Assembly: GCF_958298935.1 (NCBI RefSeq)
Contig: NC_084942.1
Coordinates: 11,663,501 to 11,727,500, forward strand
Direction: 5' to 3'
DNA length: 64,000 nucleotides
Source of the DNA: Phragmites australis
Lineage: Eukaryota; Streptophyta; Magnoliopsida; Poales; Poaceae
Part shown: piece after piece, positions 43,922 through 55,220 of the stretch
Position numbering within the stretch: the stretch's first letter is position 1
How the letters are laid out: each line of letters opens with the position of its first letter
Notes under the pieces: generated by a model
What the model was told of the DNA's origin: nothing
What the model saw: only the letters and a program-made list of their open reading frames with translations
Database searches by the model: none
Position numbers and translations under genes: made by a program

Positions 43922-45440
43922 ATGGCTCTAAGGGGCAAAACTGGCAAGCTGAAGACATACTGGATTAAGAAATCGAAGGTCGATGAGATAGTCTTGGATG
44001 GTCTTTAAAAAGAGGGTCTGATAGGTGATGTGATGAAGGGCGGGCTTCCAAGAGATCAGGAAACCTTGTTACCAGAAGATGATGAGGCAATTGTGTTTGT
44101 GGACTATTTCAAAGCCAGACTTCGCCTACCCTACATCGAGATGGTGGTGAAGGTCCTTCAATTTTTTGAGATCTATCTCCATCAACTGATGCTAAATGCC
44201 ATCGTTTGACTCAGCTTCTTCACTTGGGTGGCGAGATCTGTAGGAGCAAAGGCTTCAGCTACAGCCTTTGTTGCCACCCACCAGTTACATCACAATCTGA
44301 AGGTGGCCTTCGTCGACAAGGTGCAAAGTGAAGCCCACTATGGCTACACAAATTTCACCTACCAAGCGGGTTTGGCTACACCTGTCATTGCTTAGAACAA
44401 ATGGCCGAAGGACTGGATACATTGGTGGTTCTACCATAAGGTAGATAAAAAGGATTATCTTGTATCATAGGCCGAGGACTACAAAAGTAACCGCGCCCCG
44501 AATGTAGCGATGAGGGGCCCCCAGCGAGAGGCCTTCGAAGTGTTTACGAGGTGCGTGAAATACCTTAGCACCCATGACCTTGTGGAAGAGTTCATCAGCA
44601 CAGGCGTGTGGCCGCTCAGCGAAGGGTGGAACCATTCCATCCTTTAGCCAGAAAGGTCCAGAAGAACTTTGCTGCCCACAGTTTCATTTTACAGGAAAAC
44701 CAGGTACCAACCCTTGTCTAAATTCCATTAGCCTTCGATTATTATTATTATTTATATATATATATATATTTTCTCTTATTTGTTTGTGCTTTGGAACAAC
44801 TGTAACGGTAGCCAAGGTAGAGGCTGAAGCCTGCCTCCTCCAGGGAAAAGTTACCGTGGCCGCAGGACAAGCTTGGGCTGAACAGTCCCTTGGCTGCCAA
44901 ATCAATTAAATCTTCGAGCTCCAAGGCCTTGTCTATGTAGACAGACTAACGGCCACTAGTCTCTTGGTTGAAAATGCCGAAAATAGGAAGGAAGCCCAAG
45001 GCAACCAAAAAAAAGGAAGGGTGGGAGACCCTTCGGCCTGCGGGAACCCTCCACCCTGCAGGAGCAAGATGTGTAAAGTTGATGGACCAAAGAATGTTGT
45101 TCACCAAAATGTGGATTACCCCCTCGATGATTCTGGGGATGGCGATGGCATCGGGTATTTCAATGTCATAATTGTGACACTCTTCGCCAAGTGGCTCCTA
45201 TGGACGTGACAGAGTTGTCCATCGCCTCCCCACCACGTGCCACAACCACTGCGCCAGTTATGCTCACCCCCTCTTCAACACCGATGACGAAGACTTTCTA
45301 GAAGCTAAGCATAAAGACAATGGGCCAGTGGAAGATGTCAACTCGGTAGATTCGGTACATGAGTCATCCAACGCTAGTAGCTCGCACTCCGACTCCTCCA
45401 AAAGTCAACTTGTTGCCGAGAGCGAAGAGGAGGAAGATAC
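43922..45440 (+). pseudogene. Antisense gene of element A (gypsy-type transposon domain)
   Basis: Starts MALRGKTGKLKTYWIKKSKV and continues DDEAIVFVDYFKARLRLPYIEMVVK, WWFYHKVDKKDYLV and FTRCVKYLSTHDLVEEF. It is collinear with the antisense gene of B. An intron with GT at 44704 and AG at 44811 sits at the same place as the first B intron. The second exon begins KVEAEACLLQGKVTVAAGQA. Stops occur near 44006, 44206 and 44394. The acidic Ser-rich end (SHSDSSK..VAESEEEEDTY) meets element C. Confidence 0.65.
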
Positions 45441-45444
45441 CTAT

Positions 45445-46994
45445 AGGGATTGGTGATGTCCTAAGAGGGGGGGGGGTGAATTAGGACACTAAGAAACTAA
45501 TGGCTCCAAGAACTTCAAGATAAACCTATCTCAATTTCTATCTAAATGTGCTCTAGAGAATTGCAACCTACTCTAGCAAGGTAAATTGCAAGTATGTAAA
45601 TGCAGAAACGTAAATAAGGTAGAGAGACAAACTTGGCATAAGGGATTTTTATCATGTGGTATCTGTGGCACACAAGCCACCCCTAGTCCACGTTGGAGCT
45701 CCACCAAGGATATGCTCCCAGTTGCCAAGTCTCTTCCAGTCACGGCTCTTGAGCTACTAAGTCACCAAGACAAGGCCTCAAGAACGATAAGCCACCAAGA
45801 CACCAAGGCGAGGTCTCACCACTAACCTTTCTTTTGGTCATTTGTATGCCGTCCTCACTTCAGAGCTTTACTCACAAAGACAAGGGCCTCCACATTCCCG
45901 CACAATCTTCTTGTCATCGCTCCACACCAAGTCGGAGGGTCAATAAGTTACCGATGAGTCACCTAGACTCCAAGGCCCCAGACCTCTTGATACACGGTTG
46001 GATCACTCGTTGATCCATTCTCTAGGTTGCAGCACCTAGCAACACTTCTCTCTATGCCTATTAGAACAAATAACTCTCTAATGGTGTTCTTAGTCACCTT
46101 GGATGAACACTTTAAGCACTTGGATGGCTTGGATGACTTCTCAGGTGTGTATGAGGTTCTTTGGACTCTAGCAGCTTCAAATGACTAAGTGGAGGGGTAG
46201 TTATAGCCTCAACCATATGGACTAGCCGTTGCTCCAACCGCTCAACTTTATTGTGAACACCAGATGGTCCAGTGATAACAGTAGTACAATCACCAGACCA
46301 TCTGGTGTGTACATAAGTGGATACTAGTTGTTGGAACTCCACTCAAACTTCTTCTTAACACAAGATATTTTGGCGTTGCCTTCAACTCCATCATCGGACT
46401 TTCTGGTGTGTAGACTTTGAGCCTGACTGAGCCATCTTCTTCAGTGTTCAACTATCCGGTGTGTAGATCTTCAGATCATCGGACCTTCCGGTGTGTTGAT
46501 TTCCATCTATTTGTAAACTCTCTACAAAATACTCTGGTCTGCGTTGTCATCTAATCACCGGACCTTCTGGTGTATTGATCTTCAGTCTTCGACATATGCA
46601 ATCTTCTCTGGAACAAATGCTCCAGTGTGTAAAGCACACAGATTACCAGACTATCTGGTGAAGTCATTCTATTTCATCCTATGAGTGAAAACACTCCGGT
46701 GTGTGCAATCTCCTGAGTACCGGACCTTTCGATGAGTATAATATGATTTCAACTCAGTTTTCCATCTTTCTAAAATATGTATAACTTAGGTAACACCAGA
46801 CCTTCTGGTGTAGCCATTTTTCCTAGGACTTCTCTAATTAAATCAAACTTTGTCCTGGTTTCGGTGGCTTTTTCATGTATTGCATCCATGAGACGTACCA
46901 ACATATATTCTTGACAAACATGTTAGTCCCATTAACTATGTTGTCATTAATCACCAAATCACAATCATGGCCTAATACGGCTATTTCTGCTACA
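45445..46994 (-). repeat. 3' LTR of element C, about 1550 bp
   Basis: Reverse complement aligns with 12680-14103 and 17524-19073: starts TGTAGCAG at 46994, has catggatgcaa, many ccggtgtg words and ends in cttaggacatcacc near 45451. A run of nine G at 45470 corresponds to the cccccctcttagg end clause. The outer four bases (tttca) seem lost or changed. Confidence 0.8.
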
Positions 46995-47010
46995 ATCTCC
47001 CCCTTTTTGG
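46995..47010 (-). promoter_or_regulatory. Polypurine tract of element C
   Basis: Minus strand reads ccaaaaagggggagat next to the LTR start, the same tract as at 17509-17523. Confidence 0.7.
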
Positions 47011-47015
47011 TGATT

Positions 47016-47020
47016 GATGA
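47016..47020. repeat. Target site duplication GATGA, left copy
   Basis: GATGA precedes B at 47021 and is repeated at 61619-61623. Perfect match. Confidence 0.85.
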
Positions 47021-47630
47021 TGTTGGGATGATCTCCCCCCCCCTTCGGAGGATAGCTCGAAGCCTGCGGGAAGTTTTGCACTCTTGTCACTGCATGTTTG
47101 TTTCAGGAACTACAGGTGAAGGTAGCGAAGTACTGTCGGTCGAAGGATGTAGGCGTTCCAGCAGTCCCTACTTCCCGCGTCGGGGAAGGCGGTGCTGAGC
47201 CTTCGGTCGAAAGCCGAAGTCCATGCCAGCGGTTCTGTTGACTGGAGTGGGCGAAGTTAGCAGTGGGTCTTCAACCTGGAGCCAAAGACCAGCTCTTGGC
47301 GCCGGAGTGGAGAAGACTTCGACGGATTTTCGGGGACCGAAGACCATGACTGGATAGCGGGGCTTGCTTTAACTGCCCGGGGTAGAGTTGTGATTATGTA
47401 AATATGCTTAATTGTACTATAATGCCCCCAAATATTCCAAGAATGTATAAGGTAAGGAGGTAGAAACTGTAAACCACGTATGAAGTGGTTGAGTACGGGC
47501 TATAAATAGAGCCATACTGTATCCGAGAGGGGGATCAGAACAGTTTTACCCCAAGCACGTGTCACCCCAAGGATCCTTTGACATTTTCCATAACATAAGG
47601 TCCACCTTGTTTGGGACTTCAGTCGCAACA
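47021..47630 (+). repeat. 5' LTR of element B, 610 bp
   Basis: TGTTGGGATG to GTCGCAACA. TATA box ggctataaataga at about 47498-47510. It matches 59366-59657 and 61585-61618; the middle 298 bases (47299-47596) have no counterpart in the 3' LTR. Confidence 0.9.
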
Positions 47631-47631
47631 G

Positions 47632-47649
47632 TTGGCACCGTCCGTGGGA
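47632..47649 (+). promoter_or_regulatory. Primer binding site of element B
   Basis: ttggcaccgtccgtggga, one base after the LTR. It has the tggc.ccgtc.gtggg form usual in Tat-lineage elements. Confidence 0.75.
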
Positions 47650-47666
47650 TCGAACCCATTGAAGCC

Positions 47667-49086
47667 ATGCCACCTAAGAAGAAGACGAAGCCAACCGGTA
47701 CAGTGGAGTCATTACCGAAACCTTCGGTTGTGGCCTGGGCTTCGGTCGAAAGACCCCCTTCGGCGCTGCCAGGGTCGAGCAATGCTTCAGTCGGAGGAGC
47801 TTCGGGGTGGACGCGAGCAATGTTACAGCGTTGAAATGGCGCCACCAGGAAGTAATGATGACAGACACAGAGAAGCCGTCCAAATAAATGCGGAACCAGT
47901 GTGGGTCACGGAAACAAGCGATCGTGCATGCTTCAGGCCTTTGGCAAAAGGAGGGAAGGTGCGAGACGAAGAGTGGGAAGACCTGGATGACTTCACAAAA
48001 TATTAAAACGAAGACAAAACACAGGAGGAAAGGACAGCTAGGCTTGAGGTCGAAGAGTTGGAAAGGCAGATTGCGCAGAAGAAGCACACGTTAAACAGCC
48101 TGGCAGCGAGCCAAAAAGCTGCAGAATATCGCAGACGGGCAGAGGAAGCTAGGAAAACATTGGAAAAAATGCAAGAGGAAATCGATATGCTACATCGTGC
48201 GGAGGAAATGGCTCGCCAAGTGATGCCATCTGAAGACACGGCACGACCTTCGCAGGACCTTCGGCGGTGGTCATCCGCGGGATGCCCAGAATCTCCGTTA
48301 GCCATGGCCCTGTAGAAGCAGCCATGGCCAGCAGGCTTCAAGATGCCCAGAGTAGTAATGTTTGACAGGGAGTCAGACCCAAGAGAATTCATAATGAGCT
48401 TCGAAGCGGCGGTCGAGTCTGCCGGAGGAGATGGTGCAACACTGGCAAAGGCCTTCGTGTTAGCTGTAAAAGGGATAGCAAGATCTTGGTACTCTGTGTT
48501 GCCCCCGGGATCCATATACTCATGGGAGCAATTGCGTAATGCCCTATACAACAACTTTCAAGGAAATTGGGCAAACAAGATCACTACGAGTGACCTCTTT
48601 GCACTGAAGCAACAGCCAACGGAAACATTGCAGAGCTATATGCACCGCTTCGTGCACATACGTTGCCAAGCGAAGGGGATGAGTGAAGACAGAATCATCG
48701 ATTCGGTAATACAGGGCATTAGAGGGGGACTCTTAGCAGGAAAGCTTACAAGAAAAAGACCCGGGAGTGTACAAGAGCTGCTCAATAAGATGGAAGAATA
48801 CCCAAGATCTGAGCTCGATCAACTTCGAAGAAAAAATGAAATGATAGCCTCAAAAACAGTAAAAACAAATACATTAGCCAGGGAGGCAGGCACTAGCCAC
48901 CCTAGAGATAGATTGCGACACGCGATGAAATCTGAAGCACTTGACTATACAACAAGGAAAAAAGAAGTCAATCAGATAGACTCCGGCTCATTTGAAGTCG
49001 CTCAAGTGGCAGGCGAAGCTCAGAGTGCGGCTACTCGAGGAGGCCGAACCAGTAGAGGAAGGGGCTGCGGAGGCCGAGGTGAATGA
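47667..49086 (+). pseudogene. Gag of element B
   Basis: Starts MPPKKKTKPTGTVESLPKP at 47667. A frame change leads to a coiled-coil stretch at 48058-48312 (RQIAQKKHTLNSLAASQKAA and on). After one TAG (48313) the same frame gives the retrotransposon gag capsid domain at 48343-49086: RESDPREFIMSFEAAVES, WYSVLPPGSIYSWEQL, LFALKQQPTETLQSYMHRF. It ends in Arg/Gly-rich repeats, RNA-binding in character. No CCHC knuckle is seen. Confidence 0.85.
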
Positions 49087-49551
49087 GTCCCGCAGGACCT
49101 GGCCACGTTTTAATGCGAGCTACATGGCGAAGGAGCCAGCCACAGGACCAAGCAGTGCCTACCGGTCATGGCCATGAAAGAGAGCTTGGCAAAGCAATCC
49201 TTCGATCAAGCAAGAACCATACAACACATAGCAAATTTCAGGCGAAGTGAAGCGTGGGAAAACCCCAACTCGGGCACGGCATTTGCCAACCAGTGGCGAC
49301 TGATGCTAGCACCACAATATGCCCCTGCAGCCTCGGCTCAGCTGGATCAAACGAGGCAACTAACCCTCCAAGTGGAGCTACCTCCGCCACTACCAAGGCC
49401 TACAATCAAAGCACCACCAGAGAGCAGTAAGTCCATGAACATGGTAAATTGTGGATACAATGTGGTGTTGGCGATCTCCGGAGGATCTAACCAATAGAAA
49501 GGATCTAAGAGACAGCGGAAAGAATACGTGTGAAGGGTCATACACGTTGGT

Positions 49552-50076
49552 GTGTGGCCAACATACATTCATTCAAGGTGGTCCAACGTGCCCATTACAT
49601 TCTCGCAAGATGACATGAGGGTCTTAGATTACCCACACACGAATTCTTTCGTTATCATAGCAAACATTTCGGGAAACAAAGTGCATAGAATCTTGATAGA
49701 TGGAGGAAGCTCAACGGATATCATCTTCATGGATGCCTTCGACAAAATGGGTCTACATCGGAGCGACCTGAATCAGGCTGGATCCCCATTGCTAGGCTTC
49801 AGCGGGAATGTAATCAACGCTCTGGGAAAGACAACAATCCCAATGTCATTTGACGAAGGGACAAATTTTCGGACGAAAGATATTACCTTCGATGTGGTCG
49901 ACATCAATTACCCATACAATGCGATATTTGGTAGGGGAGTCTTGAAAACATTCGGAGCAATACTGCACCACGCGTATTTGTGCATGAAGATGCCTAGTCT
50001 TGGAGGTGTCATAACGGTGCTTGGAGACCAGCGAGTGGCCCGAAGAATCGAAGTGGGAATCACTCCAAGACGGTGA
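49552..50076 (+). pseudogene. Aspartic protease of element B
   Basis: [20 protein letters not shown] leads to [17 protein letters not shown], where the D-G-G-S site stands for the usual D-S/T-G; this form is normal in Tat elements. Then [16 protein letters not shown] and HAYLCMKMP. The 174-residue frame is open from end to end, the best preserved coding part of B, and probably needs fusion to RT to be expressed. Confidence 0.85.
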
Positions 50077-50085
50077 AATGTCCAC

Positions 50086-50662
50086 ATGGTGAAGGAACCT
50101 TTGGCAAATCGAGAGGAGAGCGATATCCAGCCGAAGATGAACAAAGCAGCAAAGGCTGTATCGGAGGGGGCAACCAGAATAATGTCGTTACATCAAGAAA
50201 AACCAGATAAAAAAGTCACCATAGGGGCGGAGGCCCCAGAGGAGGACCAGCAACAACTCATAATGTTTCTTCGCAGCAATGAGGATGTCTTCGCTTGGTC
50301 TCCGAAGGACCTACAAGGTGTCAGTAGGGAAATCATTCAGCACAGCTTAAATGTAGATCCCAGTGCGAAGCCGAGGAAGCAAAAGCTTAGAAAAGCTTCG
50401 AGTAAAAGGGAAGAAGCAGCTAAGGCCGAGGTAAAAAAAGGTGCTCGATGCCGGGGTAATACGTGAAGTGTTGCACTCAGAGTGGCTAGCTAACCCAGTG
50501 TTGGTCAAGAAAAGCAATGACAAGTGGAGAATGTGCGTCGACTTCACAGACTTGAACAGGGCTTGTCCGAAGGATGATTCCCCATTACCTAGAATCGATC
50601 AGCTGGTGGATTCCGCATGTGGTTGCAAGATGTTAAGTGTCCTAGATGCGTACTCAGGGTAC
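50086..50662 (+). pseudogene. RT of element B, first part
   Basis: Frame 50086-50466 has EDVFAWSPKDLQGVSREIIQ and AKPRKQKLRK. A shift near 50441 leads to AGVIREVLHSEWLANPVLVK, WRMCVDFTDLNRACPKD and VLDAYSGY, where the solo LTR interrupts. Confidence 0.85.
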
Positions 50663-51570
50663 TGATGAGGACATCACTCTTTCGGATACACACACACCGA
50701 GTATTCCTCCAACAATAGGTCCATTGACACGAGCTCGTGCACGTCAACTAATCATGAGGTGAGCTCGTTCCTTAGTGTTCCTTTATATTTTGATAAGGAT
50801 GGGATGCTACTGAATAATTGTGATGTATTGTTACTTAGGAACATGGGAGAAGACCAGCAAGGGCGCCCAAGCCAAGGTGGAGGTCCAATCAAGTTCGAGT
50901 CCGTTTCGGAGTCCAAGACCAGACTGCACTAAAATCGTCACCCAGGACGTATACGGACTCCGTTTTCGACGTTCTACACATGGTTGGAAAGCTAAGGAGA
51001 TAGGCTTTCCAACGGGACTGGTCCTATGTCCAAATTATCTCTGAGTCCACAGGAATTATCAAAATAAATGGACGTCCAGAATCTGTTAGGGTGCTGCGCC
51101 ACCATCTTTTGGCCCGTTGGGCCGTGTAACGTGTTGGAGTCCATTAGGGATGCGTCCAGGGGTCCTTGAATGACCCTAGTCTCTTATATACAGTAGCTGC
51201 CACCCCAATTAGGGTAGGGTTTTGCTTAGATTTTGATCTACACACAGATTGTGAGATTTTCGCTCTTGTTCTGGAGCAACTAGGGCGCCGCAAGTGTTTG
51301 TGGAACCCCAACTTCGAGTGCTTGAATTCTATTCACAATATCTCAGATTACATCTTCTACATTCTTGCTTGTGTTCTCGGTATGCTTGCAGGGATTGAAC
51401 CTTCTTGGCGAGGTCAACCGCGTGACACGGTTGATAACCAACGGAGCTGTGGTTTAGTGATTGCAAGGGAGACGGCCTGTTTGGGTCGAAGCCTTTGGAT
51501 CATCAATGTCGAGTTCTCCACCTACCGACTTATCGCTACCTATCGGAAGATCAGGCCAACAATCCCATCA
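50663..51570 (+). repeat. Solo LTR of a CRM-like element, 908 bp
   Basis: TGATGAGGAC to CCCATCA, flanked by a perfect 5-bp TSD GGTAC (50658-50662 and 51571-51575). It contains the pol-end coding clause PLTRARARQL near 50718-50748 and a tatacag TATA-like box near 51188. The 3' part matches 11102-12008. Left over from LTR-LTR recombination of a full element that had hit the B RT gene. Confidence 0.9.
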
Positions 51571-52150
51571 GGTACCACCAGGTCTGGATGGTAAAGGAAG
51601 ATGAGGAGAAGACAAGTTTCAGGACCTCCTTCGGCCTATACTGCTTTGTGAGGATGCCCTTCGGACTCCGAAATGCTAGCACAACCTTCACTAAGTTGGT
51701 ACAGAGAATGCTAAGCTCACAGATAGGGCAAAATGTCCTAGCATACGTCGACGACATAGTTGTCAAAAGTGCAAGAAGAAGCCAACATCTCGAAGACCTG
51801 CGTGAAACCTTCGGATGCTTGCGAAGGGCAGGACTAAGATTGAATCCAGAAAAATGCACCTTCAGAGTACAGTCTGGAAGGCTATTAGGGTTCTTGGTGT
51901 CGAAGAGAGGCATCGAAGTGGAAACCCAAAAGATACAAGCGATAATACATGAAACCTCGACAAAACAGAAAGCAAGCACAATGCTTGGCAGGAAGGTTGA
52001 CGGCACTAAATAGGTTCATTACAAAATCTGCAGAACGAAGTCTACCTTTCTTCAAAATGTTGAAAATCTTTGACCCATTCAAATGGGGCGTGGAGCAACA
52101 AGAAGCCTTTGATGAATTGAAGAACTATCTGACGAAGCTCACAGCCCTGA
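51571..52150 (+). pseudogene. RT of element B, second part
   Basis: After the TSD the RT goes on with HQVWMVKEDEEKTSFRTSFG, CFVRMPFGLRNA and the catalytic AYVDDIVVKS (about 51740), intact. GFLVSKRGIEVETQKIQAI follows, then a shift to LTALNRFITKSAERSLPFFK and WGVEQQEAFDELKNYL at 51980-52130. Confidence 0.85.
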
Positions 52151-53028
52151 TCTAGGCGCAGATTTGTTGTTATACATAGCGGCATCCCCTTCGGCAGTGA
52201 GCGTTGTACTTGTGCAGGAAAGACACAAAAACAACAAATTACGATAGTTCCCAATATACTATGTGTCACAAACTCTCGCAGGCCTGAAGAGGCTCTATAC
52301 CAAAATGGAAAAAGTAGCATACGCACTTGTCATGGCATCTCGTAAGCTTCCCCATTACTTCACAGCTCACAAGATCACAGTACCAACCTCCCTACCCCTT
52401 CGCGACATGTTTGAGAATAGAGAAGCTATAGGAAGAATGGAGGAAATGGGCAGCGGAAGTCGCCCCATTCATGATTGATTTTGTGGCAAGAACAGCGATG
52501 AAATCACAAGCGTTAGCCGACTTTGTAGCAGAATGGACGCAGCTAACCGAAGCCCCAGAAGAAGAACCATCAGAACCGGTCTAGATCGCATATTGCGATG
52601 GGGCATGGGGGGCTACAGGAGTAGGCGTGGCGGCGGTATTATCCTCACCTTCGGGCGCAAAGTTAAGATATGCTGCCAAATTAGAATTTCAGTCTACAAA
52701 CAATACCGCGGAGTATGAAGCCGTCCTCCTTGGACTTCGCAAGGCGAAGGCTTTGGGTGCCCGATGGGTGCTGGTTAAAATAGACTCCAAGGTAATAGCA
52801 GGAGAAATCGACAAGATGTTTCAGGCAAAAGAACCAGAGCTTGTTAAGTATAAGGCAGGAGTCCAATGTATGGAAAAGTACTTCCTGGTGTTCACGGTCA
52901 AGAGTATATCGAGAAATGACAACTTCGAAGCAGTCGAGTTAGCCAAAGCTGTCGCGCAAAATCTGCCTATGCCACTAGATATATTCTACCAAAAGCTCAC
53001 CGTGCTAGCCACCGCTGACTCTTCGTGA
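52151..53028 (+). pseudogene. RNase H regions of element B (gypsy type plus second domain)
   Basis: 52151-52510 holds broken pieces of the gypsy RNase H (VVLVQERHKN and the SRKLPHYF clause). From about 52468 AAEVAPFMIDFVARTAMKSQ leads to a second RNase H-like domain: AYCDGAWGATGVGVAAV (Asp), NNTAEYEAVLLGLRKAK (Glu), VKIDSKVIAGEI (Asp). Two RNase H domains in a row are a known mark of the Tat lineage. Stop at 52582. Confidence 0.8.
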
Positions 53029-53046
53029 CCAGCGCGTTCCGTTGCT

Positions 53047-54285
53047 ATGATCGAAAGTGAAGATTGGTGCTCTCCGATAATGGCTTATCTTTGTGGTTAT
53101 TACAAGCCCGAGGATAATGTTGAGGCTAAGCGTACGGCCCAGAGAGCTAGAAATTACAAAATTATGGGAAACAATTTGTACAAGGCCAGAGTCTGTGCAC
53201 CATGGTTACGATGCATATCCCAGGAAGAAGGGTAGAATCTGCTAAAAGAAATTCACGGTGGACTGTGTGGTTCACATGTGGGTACATGAGCTTTAGTTGG
53301 AAAAGTATACAGACAGGGCTTCTTTTGGCCGAAGGCGATCAGTGATGCGGATTACATAGTCCGAAGTTGTCAATAGTGTCAATTCTAGGCGAAGGGGTCA
53401 AGTAGGCCTTCAACAAAAACAAAGCTAATCCCACCAGTTTGGCCGCTAACACGGTGGGGAATTGACATTGTTGGCCAGCTCCCAGCCGCTCCAGGAAATT
53501 TGCGATATGCCGTCATTGCGGTCGAGTACTTCTCCAAATGGGTGGAGGCGATGCCGCTCGTAAACATAACATCAAGAAATATCCAGAAATTCCTGTGGCA
53601 GAACATCATATGCCGTTTCGGAGTCCCATGTGAAGTAACAGTAGACAACGGCACCCAATTTGATAGTGCAGGATTCAGACACTTTTGCGAAGGTCTGGGG
53701 ATCAAAGTCCTTTTCGCATCTGTATACCACCCACAGTATAATGGAGCCGTCGAAAGAGCAAATAGCATCATCTTCGCTGGTGTCGTGAAGCGCCTGTAGG
53801 GCCTGGCAAAAGGGAAATGGGTCGAAGAGTTTCCCAAAGTCTTATGGTCTATAAGAACAACGGTACCAAGACCAACTGGTTTCACACCTTTTCGCCTCCT
53901 CTTCGGAGAGGAGGCAATGACCCCAGAATAATGCAAGAACAAATCATTTAGGGTCGTAAATGAATGAGAGCAAGGTGAAGAGTCAACATCAAAGGATGCC
54001 CTTGAGGAAGTGAGATTGCAGGCCATTGAAAATCTAAGCAGGTATCAAGAGGACACAAGAAAGTGGAGAGACAAGAAGATATCCGTAAAGAACTTCATCC
54101 CCGGAGACTTGGTGCTGCGAAGACTCAGCAATGCCTCATCGGTGGGAAAACTACAGAGCAAATGGGATGGTCCCTTCTTAATCAAAAGGTTGTTAAGACC
54201 CGGCTCGTATCACTTGGCTAATATGGAGGGCGAGGAGCTTCCGCATACTTGGAATGCGGATAACCCTCGCAAATTTTACGCGTAA
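53047..54285 (+). pseudogene. Integrase of element B
   Basis: YKIMGNNLYKARVCAPWLRC, then the zinc finger remnant (HGGLCGSH.G...SCQ.CQ), IDIVGQLPAAPGNLRYAVIA (core, first Asp), VTVDNGTQFDSAGFRHFCEG (second Asp) and YHPQYNGAVERANSII (catalytic Glu). C-terminal: WRDKKISVKNFIPGDLVLRR and WDGPFLIKRLLRPGSYHL up to 54285. Stops at 53233, 53287, 53374 and 53798. Confidence 0.85.
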
Positions 54286-54670
54286 CAATGGTGAAGGCCT
54301 TCACGCATCTCAGCAATGAGTCTGTGCCAAAGCGAAGTTCGCGTAATTTTCTTTATGTAATTTTTCTTTTCATGTAATCAAATTGTACGGGAACTGCACT
54401 CTTTTCCTCACAGGGGGACCCCTTCGTTAGGGCATGAGGTTTTTAACAAGGCAGGAACCCTTGTAAACATCAATATAATAGAAATACCCCTAGAAAAGAT
54501 CACTTGTTTTGAGTATTGATAACTTGTCATCGAAGTGTGCCAGCCTCTCAGAGCAAGGTGGCACACCAATCGACGAGTGAAGGGCCAGAAATAGATGGAA
54601 CAACTAGAAGTGCGAAGTGTCAACGATAAACGACGTACACTTTTGACCTTAAAAAAAATAATAATAAAAG

Positions 54671-55220
54671 CCGAAGTGTCGCTCGACCTAAGAGAAGGCG
54701 ACACATTTCAAGCTAAAAAGTTGGGGGCTAAGAGTGCCTGCTCCCGCACCGAAGGAAAAACAAACCTTCAAAAGAAAACACCGAAGTGTCGCTCGACCTA
54801 AGAGAAGGCGACGTACTTCGAGCTAAAAAATCGGGGGCTAACAGTGCCTGCTCCCACACCGAAGGAAAAATAAACCTTCAGAAGAAAAAGCCGAAGTGTC
54901 GCTCGACCTAAGAGGAGGCGACGCACTTCGAGCTAAAAAGTCGGGGGCTAAGAGTGCTTGCTCCCGCACCGGAGGAAAGACAAACCTTTAGAAGAAAAAG
55001 CCGAAGTGTCGCTCGACCTAAGAGAAGGCGACGCACTTCGAGCTAAAAAGTCGAGGGCTAAGAGTGCCTGCTCCTGCACCGAAGAAAAAACAAACCTTCG
55101 GACGAAAAAGCCAAAGTGTCGCTCGACCTAAGAGAAGGTGGCACACTTCAAGCTAAAATGTCGAGGGCTAAGGGTGCCTGCCCCCGTACCGAAGGAAAAA
55201 CGAACCTTCAGATGAAAAAC
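54671..55220. repeat. 110-bp tandem array of element B
   Basis: Five units start at 54671, 54781, 54891, 55001 and 55111, exactly 110 bases apart, each with ccgaagtgtcgctcgaccta then gcgac.cacttc.agctaaaa and gagtgcctgctccc. Divergence is low to moderate. It lies just after pol, where Grande-type elements have tandem repeats. Confidence 0.9.

Larger units (their letters stand above)
42281..45444 (-). mobile_element. Grande-like gypsy element A, 3' part, reversed
   Basis: A minus-oriented 3' LTR (42281-42973) is followed by its internal 3' end and the antisense gene, which therefore reads on plus (43922 onward). The DNA next to the LTR shares gatgggccgaacc with B at about 59330. An unrelated LTR piece (43227-about 43900) interrupts it, and element C cuts it at 45445. 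Pol and the 5' LTR are not in the window. Confidence 0.7.

Noticed and set aside
50663..51570. Host gene or intron in B RT
   Set aside because: LTR termini, pol-end clause and perfect GGTAC duplication show a solo LTR.
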